Assembly: GCA_019096195.1 (NCBI GenBank)
Contig: JAGTXK010000041.1
Location: forward strand, 1-64,000
From: Boletus sp. NGJ
Lineage: Eukaryota; Basidiomycota; Agaricomycetes; Boletales; Boletaceae
Direction of reading: 5' to 3'
Length of the DNA: 64,000 nt
Shown here: in pieces, positions 11,685 to 22,880 of the stretch
How positions within the stretch are numbered: the stretch's first letter is position 1
How the letters are laid out: each line of letters begins with the position of its first letter
The notes under the pieces: model-generated
Seen by the model: only the letters and a program-made list of their open reading frames with translations
What the model was told of the DNA's origin: nothing
The model's database searches: none
Translations under genes and position numbers: made by a program

Positions 11685-13282
11685 CAGTGGCTCAAAAAAC
11701 TGTTCACATGTTTGGTCATTTTTCACTAAACACATTATTCCCCAATAACCCCTAATGCTTACCCTAACATATAGGTGTGAAATAAAGCACTGACCCTTGG
11801 CGTTCTATCCATCAAGGTTTTAAAACATATAAATAAGAATTGATGAACTGGCAGCCATTTCAAAACAATGACTCATTCAGACAGTTTTTTAACTCTAAGT
11901 TTTGATTACATATATTGGACCCTAGCATGCTGTAATATGATTATATACATTTGGTAAGGCTTCTATTATGTCACCATTATGTAACTGAGTGTCAGACAAC
12001 ATATATAAACCCCATTATTCCATGTTTATTTTCCCACCATCACCATGAAACCCATTTCCATCTCTTAAAGAAACAATATTATCTCTCTCTCCTCTCATGG
12101 GCTTTCCTCTAGGAAAATCTCTGCCCAAACTGGCCTAGGGAAGTCTACAGTATGCCAAGTGCTTCAGAAACTCCAGCCAGAGAAGACTAGGCTTCTTGGT
12201 GGCTGTCCTTCCAAGCTTACCTCTACCAACAAAAGAGCTATTGTCCAGCAAATTATTACTGGCAAGGCCAGGAATGCTGTTCATGCTGCCCAATACATCA
12301 ATACCATTATTGATACCCCTGTCTGTCCTCAGACTGTTAGAAATACTCTCAAGGAAGCCTCCTTAAAGGCTGTGGTAAAGAAGAAAAAGCCACTGCTTTC
12401 TAGTGGTCACAAGAAAAGAATATTAGCCTTTGCTCTCAAGCACCAGCATTGGACTGTGGAGGACTGGAAGAGAGTTATATGGTCAGATGAGAGCAAGATC
12501 AATAGAATTGGGTCAGATGGGCAAGAGTATGTGTGGAAAAAGAAAGAAGAGGGGCTAATTGCTAGAGAGGTCCAAGGCACAGTCAAATTTGGAGGTCGTT
12601 CACTGATGGTATGGGGCTGCATAGGGTGGAATGGAGTGGGGATTTTGAATGAGGTGGAGGAGAGAATGGATGCTGAACAGTATGTGGCCATATTGGAGCA
12701 GGGGTTGCTGCAAAGCATGGAGAAATCTGGAATTCCAGAAGATGACATTATCTTTCAACAAGATAATGATCCCAAGCATACCTCTAAAAGAGCCCAAAGA
12801 TGGTTTGAATCAAGCTTCTGGACTGGCCTGCACAATCTCCAGACCTTAATCCCATTGAACATACTTGGAATCACCTCAAGAGATGCCTCTCAGGTTATAA
12901 AAATGCTCCTACAGGTGTTCATTAATTGTGGGAAAGAGTAGTGGGGCAGTGGGGAAAGATTGATGAGGAACAGTGTCAGAAATGGATAGAAAGTATGCCT
13001 AGAAGGATTGAAGCAGTTATCAAGGCCAAAGGAGCTCATACCAAGTACTAGATACCTAGATAAATTTAGTGTTAAAAAAACTGTCTAAATGAGTCATTGT
13101 TTTGAAATGGCTGCCAGTTCATCAATTCTTATTCATATGTCTTAAAACCTTGATGGATAGAACGCCAAGGGTCAGTGCTTTATTTCATACACCTATATGT
13201 TAGGGTAAGCATTAGGGGTTATTGGGGAATAACGCGTTTAGTGAAAAATGACCAAACATGCAGACAGTTTTTTGAGCCACTG
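11685..13282 (+). mobile_element. Tc1/mariner element 1, about 1.6 kb
   Basis: Flanked by TA at 11683-11684 and 13283-13284. The ends are CAGTGGCTCAAAAAACTG and its reverse complement, and the inverted repeat continues for about 215 bp each side with few mismatches. It lies inside the Helitron region, so it is the younger of the two. Confidence 0.9.
12115..13050 (+). pseudogene. Tc1-like DDE transposase, frameshifted
   Basis: An N-terminal helix-turn-helix (around 12118-12180, QTGLGKSTVCQVLQKL) is followed by the DDE core: first Asp in VIWSDESKIN (about 12476), second Asp in FQQDNDPKHTS (about 12760). After RWFES at about 12815 the frame shifts, so the third acidic residue (normally in NPIEH) is in another frame. 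That frame then has a TAA at about 12923 before reading to a natural end near 13048 (AHTKY). Stops also occur before 12115. It is inactive as it stands. Relatives are about 340 residues; the intact cousin at 32973-33989 shows the full length. Confidence 0.85.
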
Positions 13283-13469
13283 TAAGTGTTATAGCTTTGC
13301 TGTATCACTGAGAAAGACATCATAGTCTGTAGAGATTGTGGGAGGACATGTCATAGGTGGTCTCTGTGCACACATGCAAACAGAGGTGAGTATAGTTTCA
13401 ATTACATGCATGTAGAAGATTGACATACCTGAGGTAGTTCAACTTCATTTACTATCCAAACAGCCAATT

Positions 13470-14400
13470 ACTGGACAAGCTACCTATTGAAATCATTAAA
13501 AAAATCCAAGGATTGATGTTGGTAGCGGATATGGTTGTGTATGGTGGAACATCTCGTGAGAACTATGTTGCAATGCACAATCAAATCGTCTATCGCATGC
13601 AGTCAGTCATCACAAAGTTCATGGAAGACCACTCCACTTTCATGTAGATGCTATATATCCATCGAGCAGTCATATCTGGATCTGCAGCACTGTGAGTGTT
13701 CGAACCTTCATCTGAATGGAAACCAAAAGACATAGATTTATATGTACCATGTCATCAGCTCCAAGGTGTGTTGTGCTGCCTTCAAGGTATTGGCTTTGTG
13801 TCCGTGAAACGCTCCGACTCCATTTCTCAGGAAATGTGGTATCATGCTAGGTCTGTGGTAGCAAGTGTCACCAAGGTGACCAATGGAGATGTTACCATCG
13901 ATGTCATCAAATTCAAATATCAATCACCACTCATTCCAATCTTCGACTTTCATATTACTGCAGTCATGAACTTCATTTCAGCTGACAGCTTCTTTTCAGT
14001 CTATCCTTCCTTGACTACAAGAAGAAGGGCTTTACTGAATCTGATGCATCTTCCGCATGGATGTCCATCAGTGAAAACATATCAATGTTACAAGAAATAT
14101 AGGGAACACAGGTACGATCTGTTACTCACATTAGTTTTATGGGAAGAAGAGAAGGATGAATCACATGCTTATCAAAAATCATACATGTGTCCGCAAACAT
14201 TGAAAAGCACATTTGACCCTGGTTGTTTGTTTTCTTCATCTCATCTCATTGAGAAAAGTAACATTGTAGATGAAATCTTGATACCATGCTGTTTCAAAGA
14301 TGGCAGAGTGGTCATATGGAATATTGGAGGCACGAGCTGTTATGGTGACCAAGAAATGCTAAAACCATTCAAATTATGGAGAGTTGGTAAATTGTTATAA
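13470..14400 (+). pseudogene. captured gene, nucleotidyltransferase-like hypothetical family
   Basis: A plus-strand frame with an upstream part (about 13510-13690: RAVISGSAAL) and a main frame at 13696-14400 carrying KPKDIDLYVP, VTIDVIKF and DFHITAVMNFISAD. As I remember it, the pairing of a Gly-Ser-Ala-Ala-Leu segment, a D(I/L)DLYVP segment and a VMNFI segment marks a family widespread in Agaricomycetes, whose D-x-D-like motif recalls nucleotidyltransferase folds; activity is unproven. A TGA at 13692-13694 breaks the join. It faces the RepHel gene tail to tail (14.4 kb), as cargo inside a Helitron would. Confidence 0.4.
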
Positions 14401-14419
14401 TTGCTTACCTTTCAGAAGC

Positions 14420-17400
14420 TGGATGTTTGTCATGTACCTTATGAAATTGATCCATTGTATTCAATGCTAGTTGAGCAAGACATTGATATAATTTGTTGGA
14501 TGGAAACCAATGCAACACAGCAAGTCCATGAAGACTAGTGGCTCATGAAAGCATTACATAAATGCTTTGCAATGAACGAGCACCCATTAGATTGACTACT
14601 ACTGATTCATGAGATTGCCCCTGGATTTTGTAGTCTGTGAATGCAAATGCAGGCATTAAGGGAAGTTGTTCACATCTAATCGAGTATTTTGAACCATCTG
14701 TAGATACATACTTGAATGTTGTTGATGTTGGAAAAATAGGTACAAGATCAGTGTCACCTTCAACAGCTTTCAAATTTGATCCAACAATGCATATGAACAC
14801 ACACTTCGCAATTCGAGAACCATGCAACAGCATGTATTGAATTTTAACCACTATTCCTTTTGCTCCATTCACAATACCATGTGCAAGCGATAGATTTTCA
14901 GTAACGATAACAGGCAGACTAGGGCATAAAGGAAGTTCACCTAGTGCATCTTCTGTTCAATTGCTTGGTAAACACCATAATGCACATTGAACATTACAGG
15001 GCAATTCTATTTTCCTTGGTCCAAAATCATGCAAATGATAACAACAAAGTTCAATGCCAATAGTCAAAGTGAACACTTGAGATTTCCACTTATTGATAGC
15101 ATCTCTTATTGTCTTTTCACAAATGATGACAGGTGCATCCCAAAATTGAGCCATTTGTTCTGGAGCATGTACTTCTAAGTACCTTACACAACAATGATTT
15201 ATGACATTAAAATCACTGTCATCGAAATTGATGCTAGTTCCAGCTTGTTCAGCAGTCATTGGTTTACTGCCATCCCAACAAATCCCACAATGCACACAAT
15301 TAAGCAAGTTCATGAGTGCAGGGTCTGCCTTTGCTCACCAATTTTCTTTCAACTGTATCACAACATTAACCAACTGCCATAAGTACATGCCATATAAAGC
15401 AGTCTGACCCAACTCTGTTTCGGCTACATTGGGATGCAGTTTGCAGACTAATTGATGACTAAACAAAGCATAAGCATTCACTGGCTTTAGCTGACCAGAA
15501 TCCCCTATAAAGAGTACATTTAATCCACCAAAAGATTTGGATGCAGCAATAGGATCAGCTGAGACTGCAAGACACAGTCTTTTTGAAATGTTACAAAGCA
15601 AATGAGCAGACATTAAGGAAATCTCGTCAATGATAAGGTATTTAACGTTCTTCCATATTGCTTTCAATTCCGCTTGATTGGCTACTTTTGATCTCCCACC
15701 TAACAAAGTCAAGGCATGAATTGTCTGTCCATGAATTAAAACTGCTGCACAACCTGTAGGGGCAGAAATCTTGAGACTTTCATATCATTTTAACATGGAA
15801 AACAATTCACAAATTGCATTCACAACATGTGTTTTACCTGAGCCTCCAATGCCAGCCAAGTACATTAACAGCTGTTCTTTGTTACCATTTACAACATGAT
15901 CAGCAACAATTTGAAATGCTGCTTCCTATTCTTTGTTTTCATTCATGCCAAAGTTGATGGTAATGTCATGAAGCAATATTTCTTCATCTATGCTTGAAAT
16001 CATGTTGGTCATTGTTGAGGAATGACAACTTGCATCATGTGAATCTGGCAAATGGTCGATCACAATGCCTGCATCATTTACATTAGTATCAAATTTCCTA
16101 TGAAAAGCAGGTCGAATTTGTTCATGATCCACTGTAAAAGACCTTTCTGAAGGTTTGTCATATGAAGTGAATCTCTTACACTTTCTGATTGACACCATAA
16201 AGCACTGATAACAAGTAAGGTCATTATTGACTGTTCAAGTTATTAACTCCACATTGTCAGGTGCATGTTCAGCAGTTATATTGGACAACTTGAACAAGTT
16301 TGCATGCTCAAGTTCTGCCAGAACATTTTTTGCCTTATCCACATCACATATCGCAAATAAGTGTTCAATCAGAGCATCAAGATCTTCAGCAGTCACAACT
16401 TCATCTTGTGAAAGTGAGAGCTGCAAAGAATCAATGTCAACCACTGGTTCATGGTCTATCCACTCATTAACACCTGTGTTAGATAAATTGAGTGTTTCGA
16501 CATGGGTGTTATTTCTTGTGTCCTCACATTCCCATTCAATTCACATGTTTCTCATTACTCCCAAAGCATCTTCTGTAAACACCAATTCAGTGTATATTTG
16601 TGACCATGATTGTTGCTGAAATACAAAATTGTCTACCATTTGCCATGGTGTAAATAACAACATCATCACATGACTCCAATTTTCCAATCCTTCTCCCACC
16701 TTATGCCATCAGGGTACAGGCTTACCTTAGAAAACAACAATATGAGGGTGAGTTTAAATGCATACACCATGCGTTTCTCATTGGGGGTGTCCAATAGTGA
16801 ACTTGCCCCTTGGCATTGCAGGCCTACCTTGACAAGCTGTATTGGAAGTATGCTCGCATTGAATTTGATGACAATTGTCAACTTCATGTAATCGAGAGTG
16901 TTCCTTAAACAATGACATTCTCTCAATAATTTCTGCAAATTGCCATAATGACATTGACTTGAATGGTTGTATAGTTGGTCAAAAACAATAATCCAGAATC
17001 ATATCTTGTGTCACCATGGTGTCTTGACACACACAAACTGGTTCAGTTGGTGTAGCATTATCTTGCTCATTTACAGATGTCAATGTTGGAAGGTGATGAT
17101 CCACACGATCCTAGAGAAGCGACACAAAAGAATGGCTTTTGTAGTGATTGCCTCCACCTACAAGGTAATCCATCACTTGTTGATGTGACAACTCTTGTTG
17201 AGCCATCAAGGCGTTAATGGACTTAACGAACAAACTTTGATCTTTAGATGCATCATCTACAAAATCCGAAATGCAATCATTTCTGTGAATAGCATATTTG
17301 ATAGCATCTAAACCGACATGAATACTAAGACCATTTTTGGTGATATAGTCCATAATGTAAAACACTAATGCCTTCACACCAGGACCTGAACTTACGTGTT

Positions 17401-20400
17401 TGATATCCATGTTACATTGTAACAGAAAAAGGAGAAGGTCATTGTAATTATTTATATGTGGGTGTAACTGACACAAGAGGATTGAAAGTGTTTCAGGATC
17501 AACAACAGTCAATGGACGAGTGGAACCATCAATGCGCATATGACAATAAGCATCATCATGAGATTGTCCAAACTTCAAATGTTTCCAGCAAGTATCGGTA
17601 TGTTCATGCCAATTGCATGTGGCAACGAGGTCATGCACAAAACTTGTATAAGCTGATTCAAATTTGTCCTCAGTTAGTTGCGCTATCTGGGGAGCTTCTG
17701 CCATTCTAGCATCTATACCCTCTGTCAGTTGCAGACAAATAGGAGAGGAACACACTTTCATTTGGTAAGTGAATTCACACTTAATTGTTTGCTCCAACCA
17801 AGTGATAACTGCCAACCAGTATGTACTGTCTGTCTGCAGATGGTCTCACAAAAGTTGAGGATTTGGATTTCCGTGTATTCAGAGAAGCATATGACAATGC
17901 AACAAACCTCTACCTTGAGCCTCCACCATCCCATAGTAAGCTTCGCAAAAGCCAAATAAACCTGGTCTAGTGCCTCCTGGACATATAAGAATGGATAGAA
18001 AGGCTTGCATGATCTCATTGAAGAATCGAGCAGCCACAGTAGAATTCTTCACAACAAATGCACCTCGTTCTGACTGAGACATTGCTCACCATCAAGGAGC
18101 TTCCACACCACCTAATATATCCATTAATGGATTGTAAACATCTGCTGGATTGATGGTAACAAATAAAGCAGGTGTTCCAAATTTTTGAATCAAGTCTCGA
18201 AGTTTGTGCCTCTGTGCTTGCTTGTATTCAGACATACCTTGTAAGTGTTTACCTATGGTTTGCAAGCAGTTCAAAAGTGTCAAAGCTTCTTTCTGTAGAT
18301 CAGTTTTTGATGGGGACCAAGGGTTAGATTCCCACAATCATAACAGATCTGTTAAACCAGGTGCCAACTCATACAAATACTTGCCCAATTGCTCACATTC
18401 ACTTACTGCAACATGAAAGCATAAAGATCAATTTAATTTATGTTTTTGCAATATGTTCCAGCATACATACACAAAATTCGGATCATTTGCGAAAGGTGCG
18501 TCGTGTTGAAGAATCAAGTTTCGAACTTGACAAGTGAACAACAGTGTATGCATTCCAGCTCTGTTAGGTTCATTGAAACCTCCAATACTGAAAGGATCCA
18601 ATTGTGGGAATGCCCACACCATCAAGCCTGGATTGCTTTCATTCACCAAATTGCTTCCACTATGTACCTGCAGAAACCATTTGCTATTAAGACAATGAGC
18701 CAAAGCTGTAGCTTTCATCTGACGAACACTGCACAAGGAGTAGTCTCCTTGAGTATATCTGACAGCTTCTATAAATGGACAATCATCTGAGTCATGACTG
18801 CCAACTGGTGTTGCTTCAACATTTGTGTAACTAGAAACAGCACTTGCATCTTCAGCGGTGTGAAGAAAACATAATTTGACAGTGCTTGGGACACCTTGGT
18901 CGTTAGGTCTGTCAAACATATGATTGATGTTATCATCACTAACTGTAATGAAGTTCTGATACCATTCATTATTCTGCACCAAAAAATTGGCCAAAGTATG
19001 CACAATGGATTTGTTCACCAACACAGGACTGAGCTTCGCTATGTTTTTGTGACTTGGCTTCACATCATGACCTATCAATAAAGCACACATAGCGTCATGT
19101 ATTCTGACATCGTCAGGAGGAATTACTATATGCAAGCTAAGTATATCTCGTGGCAAAATAGCCACATTACCCTTCACATATCCTTGACTAGTACAAGGAT
19201 TGCCAACAGTGCAGTGCTTCTCCGTAAGCAGGAAGCTAACATGAGTTGCCCATGCCCATGCCACTAGCATTAAATTGAAAATGGAAGCTTGCTGAAAAGC
19301 GTGTGCAACGTTATGCAGAAGTTCTGAGTAAGCATAATACTGAAAATTAGCAAGAGCATCCACAGGCAACATTCCTTCCTCCATGACTGCCCGATGACAA
19401 GACACACACATTTGCATGTTCACAAGCGCCCATGGATTTTCTAGTCCTGCAGGACATAAAATCGCTCGTCCATACAATGCATAGTCATACGTCGACAGTA
19501 TAATGCACAGTGGCAGCAGTTCATTTTGAAGGCAAGAAAGATCAACTGAGCTTGCATGTATGTCACAGAGATCAGCCCTCTTGAAAAGCTGACCATAAAC
19601 TGCACAAGGTAATCATATCTGTGACAAGGGATGCATACATTCCTGCCGCGCACGAACTAGCTCATATCTGAACTCTCTCATTGGAAAAAAAGGAAAAGCA
19701 TCGCTGTCTAGCAAAGTCGATTGTTTGGGAATGCGCGATATCAATGATGATACTTTCAACATGAAATTGTAAACATCTCTACAGTTGTTGTCGCATACAT
19801 GATCAATGCAAGCACGCACCACATTTTCTTGAACAAATTGACTAGACTGTGCTATGTGATGAGCTCCAAATATCACATGAAATTCATCTTCAGAGAGATT
19901 CAACAGAATCAGATCCCCCTTCAACATCTTGACTGCCAAACTGTTACATGGAACTTTGCATTCGAAAAGCGAATGCAAACAATATGCTGACAGAAACCGT
20001 AAGGAAACGACACCACTCAATGGACCTTTAGACATCTCACTTTCAATGGTCTTCACAAAACGATAAATGCAAGGATTAGAATCACCTACAATGTCCAATC
20101 GCTTATGGCGAGGCATTTTTCTAGCATTAAACATGAACACGAGATGAGGCATACAGAACTCATCATATTGATGAGAATGAAGGTACTGCACGTAATCTTG
20201 CCTAATGACACCACATCTCCAAACAAATGCATGAAATGTTGACATGGACCACAACTGCGGAACAGTGAGAATTGGAAAAATATCAACAAGCTGCCTCATT
20301 GTTCGAAATCATACAATGATATGCATACCGTGTGGCCACACACTCCAGGATGTCACATCAGACCCAATCCGTTCGAAGTTGAAATGGACATACAATCTGC

Positions 20401-20653
20401 AAGCGGTAATCACTCCCAACTTGAAACCTCCATCATCAACTGTATCCTCTGTGACCTCCAAGCCACCTCCAGGAATGTTGATGTCAACAACGAGGACACA
20501 ACTGACAAGAGTCGGTTGTGGGTTATCAATGAACGGCCATGCAACAATGTGATTTTCAATACAACTAATCATGCTTGATGATGCACAGAGACCTCCAACA
20601 CACCCAAAATACAACCCCAAAATTTCGATCATGCTTAAAGTGATCAAGACCAA
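14420..20653 (-). pseudogene. Helitron RepHel replicase-helicase, nonsense-riddled
   Basis: One minus-strand frame runs from about 20653 to about 14420. The open segments 20653, 20299, 19477, 18337, 18082, 17815, 16444, 16198, 15712, 15313 and 14872 all start in the same phase. Blocks in order: N-terminal region; a segment with TVGNPCTSQGYVKGNVAILP (about 19200, a DUF6570-like block of fungal Helitrons); Helitron-like N domain with GTPALFVTINPADVYNP (about 18180); Rep HUH motif in EAQGRGLLHCHMLL (about 17920-17882); tandem-tyrosine motif YIMDYITKNG (about 17360); PIF1-type helicase with Walker A GIGGSGKT (about 15850), Walker B YLIIDEISLMS (about 15630) and FIGDSGQLKPV (about 15500); C-terminal helicase motifs FTDYKIQGQS and VMLS-ATSLHGL (14640-14500). 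Stops include 20309, 19613, 18428, 18092, 17879, 17111, 16235, 15926, 15335, 14957 and 14543. No frameshift is needed. Confidence 0.85.
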
Positions 20654-20828
20654 TAAAGGTAAAATTTCCCATTCCTAGTAGATTTCAACGACCACCAGAT
20701 CTTCCCATGCTGTTGTAGATTTGACACACAGCCACAATTACTGCTTTGCAAACCTGTCTCCTATGGGTCCAGGAATATTGATACAAAAACCAATCTAACA
20801 AATATCAGTGATGACACCATTCTCACCT

Positions 20829-21070
20829 CCCCTACATCAGTAAATACAGGATTTCATCATGGTGCTCATAGTGCCCATAGTAGTTTCATAGTAGTCATAG
20901 TAGTTTCATAGATAACTCACAGTGTTCATAGTGTTTATAGTGTCATAGTATTGAAAGTGTATTCATAGTATCCATAGTATATTCATAGTGTTCATAGTAT
21001 CATAGTATCATAGTACCATAGCATTTCATAGCATTCATAGTACATTCATAGTAGTCATAGTCACTTAAGC
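20829..21070. repeat. CATAGT array behind a CATCAGTAAA end
   Basis: TACATCAGTAAATACAGG (20829-20846) is followed by about 220 bp dominated by CATAGT and CATAGTAG units. The layout (terminal repeat, then short subterminal repeats) is that of a CACTA-like element end. The matching end appears at 34523. Confidence 0.5.
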
Positions 21071-21104
21071 TAATCCTAATCCTAATCCTAATCCTAATCC
21101 TAAA
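21071..21104. repeat. TAATCC microsatellite (telomere-like)
   Basis: Five to six tandem TAATCC units. The reverse strand reads GGATTA, one base from the fungal telomere unit GGGTTA. It is internal and short, so it is probably a chance microsatellite or a subterminal repeat. Confidence 0.7.
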
Positions 21105-21365
21105 TCAAAAGTATACAAAAAGTGTAGTCAAAAAGTGTACAAAAAGTGTAGTCAAAGGTGTAGGAAAGAGTGTAGTACAGTGTAGCAAAAATGCACACCA
21201 AATGTAGCAAAAGTGTAGCAAACAAAGTGTAGTAAAAAAAGCAAACAAAAGTGTAGCAGAGTGGAGTACAGTGTAGCAAGCAAAGTGTACCAAAAGTGTA
21301 CTAAAAATGCGCATCAAAGTGTAGTAAAAGTGTAGTTACAAAGTGTGCCAAAAGTGTAGACCTAC
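21105..21365. repeat. AAAGTGTAG-type array
   Basis: About 260 bp of irregular units built on AAAGTGTAG(T/C). Similar arrays occur at 32100-32372 and, inverted, at 32575-32740 and 34440-34520. Non-coding; probable element subterminal repeats. Confidence 0.6.
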
Positions 21366-21689
21366 ACTTAAAAAAAATTATCCAAGTCCATTTTCCTACA
21401 CTTAGTATTAAAAAAGCAGATATTGTTGGGCAATGTCTATGCCACCATTCTTATATAAACAAGCCAGACTTCAAAAACTTTCCCACACCCTTTTGTTTCT
21501 TAATTTTATCCTTTTCTACTTATTACATGAAGTCAACACTTCACTTTGTAAATTATTAAAATTAGGATATTGAGATTGGAATTGGAATTGGGACTGGGAC
21601 TGGGAGTAGGATTAGAATTAATAGAATTAATATTTGATTGAATTTTGAATTAGAATTGGCTTGAAATTGGATTAGGATGAGGATTGCTA
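21366..21689. other. no recognised gene
   Basis: An AT-rich spacer with a GGAATTGGAATTGGGACTGG low-complexity tract near 21580-21610. Nothing else is seen. Confidence 0.4.
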
Positions 21690-21775
21690 AGCTACTATGG
21701 AAGCACTATGTATACTATGGCATCACTATGACCACTATGGAAGTACTATGAGACACTATGAGACACTATGAGAAT
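21690..21775. repeat. CACTATGAGA/ACTATGGAA array
   Basis: Short tandem ACTATG units, the reverse-complement sense of the CATAGT array. They end in AGAAT, directly against the LTR at 21776. Confidence 0.6.
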
Positions 21776-22283
21776 TGTTATAATATGGATATTTTCAAAC
21801 ATTTTCTTTATCAATCTTAGTTGACCTTTTTATCATTATATAGTATCACATGATTAGTCATATGATCACATGTGACCATGAGAAACATTACATGACTAGA
21901 GTCTAGACTCAATCACATGACATGCCTCATGCATTTAATCTCTGTCACTTTCACACCTTATCTATTCACACCTTTATCTTTGTTTTTTCTATTCACACGA
22001 ACACTTCTTTACTTTACCTTTCTATAGTAATTCCTCACATGCACAGCTTGGTTGATGCACATTCATGTAACATATATAAAGTAGCACTTTGATGATTGGC
22101 TTCTTCAGTTGAATCCACTTTGTTCATCTTATATCTGTTATTGCCTTGGCCATTGATTATTATAGGTGGAAGTTGTTTGGATGAGACCCATATACCCTCT
22201 TTATTGAGTCAGGATACATGTAGCCTGTGAGTTAGCCTGAGCCTTGTGGGTATTGTTTGTTGAGAACAAACAGTATCATAACA
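21776..22283 (+). mobile_element. LTR of family A, copy 1
   Basis: Starts TGTTATAATATGG and ends AGTATCATAACA (TG...CA). It has a TATATAAAG promoter-like motif near 22073. It matches, inverted, 34718-35232 and, in the same sense, the outer LTR at 40796-41864. No matching 5-bp repeat follows its right end; its left flank AGAAT matches the 3' flank of the copy at 34718. Confidence 0.75.
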
Positions 22284-22880
22284 CTTAGATTTATCTGTGT
22301 GATATTGCTCACTTGAGTATACAGTAGTCAAAGTAGATGTAACAGAGTCAATAGGTACAAAGTGGTAGTGGAAGGATTCAGAGAAAAACTTGCTATGTTT
22401 GCTATCTCTGATGTTGTGCATGGTTGGGCAAAACTGGCAGATTTCTGACTCAAAGCTGGCTCTAGCCTGAAAGAGGGAAAAAATAAGCTATGAACCCACT
22501 TTCTAGGAGCCTTAGCAACATGTCCAGTAAGGCTTGGGACCTAATCACTAGAAGCAAAAGGCTGCTTACTATCATTGCACTAGTGGCATGGCAACCTGTA
22601 TGAAGTTGTTGAGAAGCTTCTGGTTAACTTGTAGAAATGGTGTGAGGATGAGTGCATGCCCCCTTAAATACAGTGTGAAGGCCTTTCTGGCCCAGCAACT
22701 AATTACTTTGATCATGTTGAAAGATACCCCTTTTAGTAGATAGAAATGTCCCTTCTATGTGGAGGCTGTGGCCTTTGAGTTCTGCAAGACTGTTTCATTT
22801 GGTGATGTCTGCCAATTTGCTCATGACTTGTGTTTTTGATAGCAGTTTGAGTCCACCCTTTGGGTGTTTCCATGCAAATA

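Larger units (their letters stand above)
9690..20700 (-). mobile_element. Helitron region, decayed, with nested and captured sequence
   Basis: The region is defined by a RepHel gene (14.4-20.65 kb, minus strand) followed, on its 3' side, by a plus-strand captured gene, a Tc1/mariner insertion and minus-strand fragments of an OB-like protein. Helitron ends (5' TC, 3' hairpin plus CTRR) were not located with confidence, so both limits are estimates. The material between 8.8 and 13.5 kb may belong to more than one element. Confidence 0.5.

Noticed and set aside
16666-16938. 90-codon minus-strand open frame in the Helitron
   Set aside because: It is out of phase with the RepHel frame that passes through with stops; a shadow.
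21071-21104. internal telomere
   Set aside because: The unit is GGATTA, not the fungal GGGTTA, only five to six units long, and buried in other repeats.
20850-21365. CRISPR array
   Set aside because: Units are 6-10 bp, irregular, without spacers, in a eukaryotic setting.
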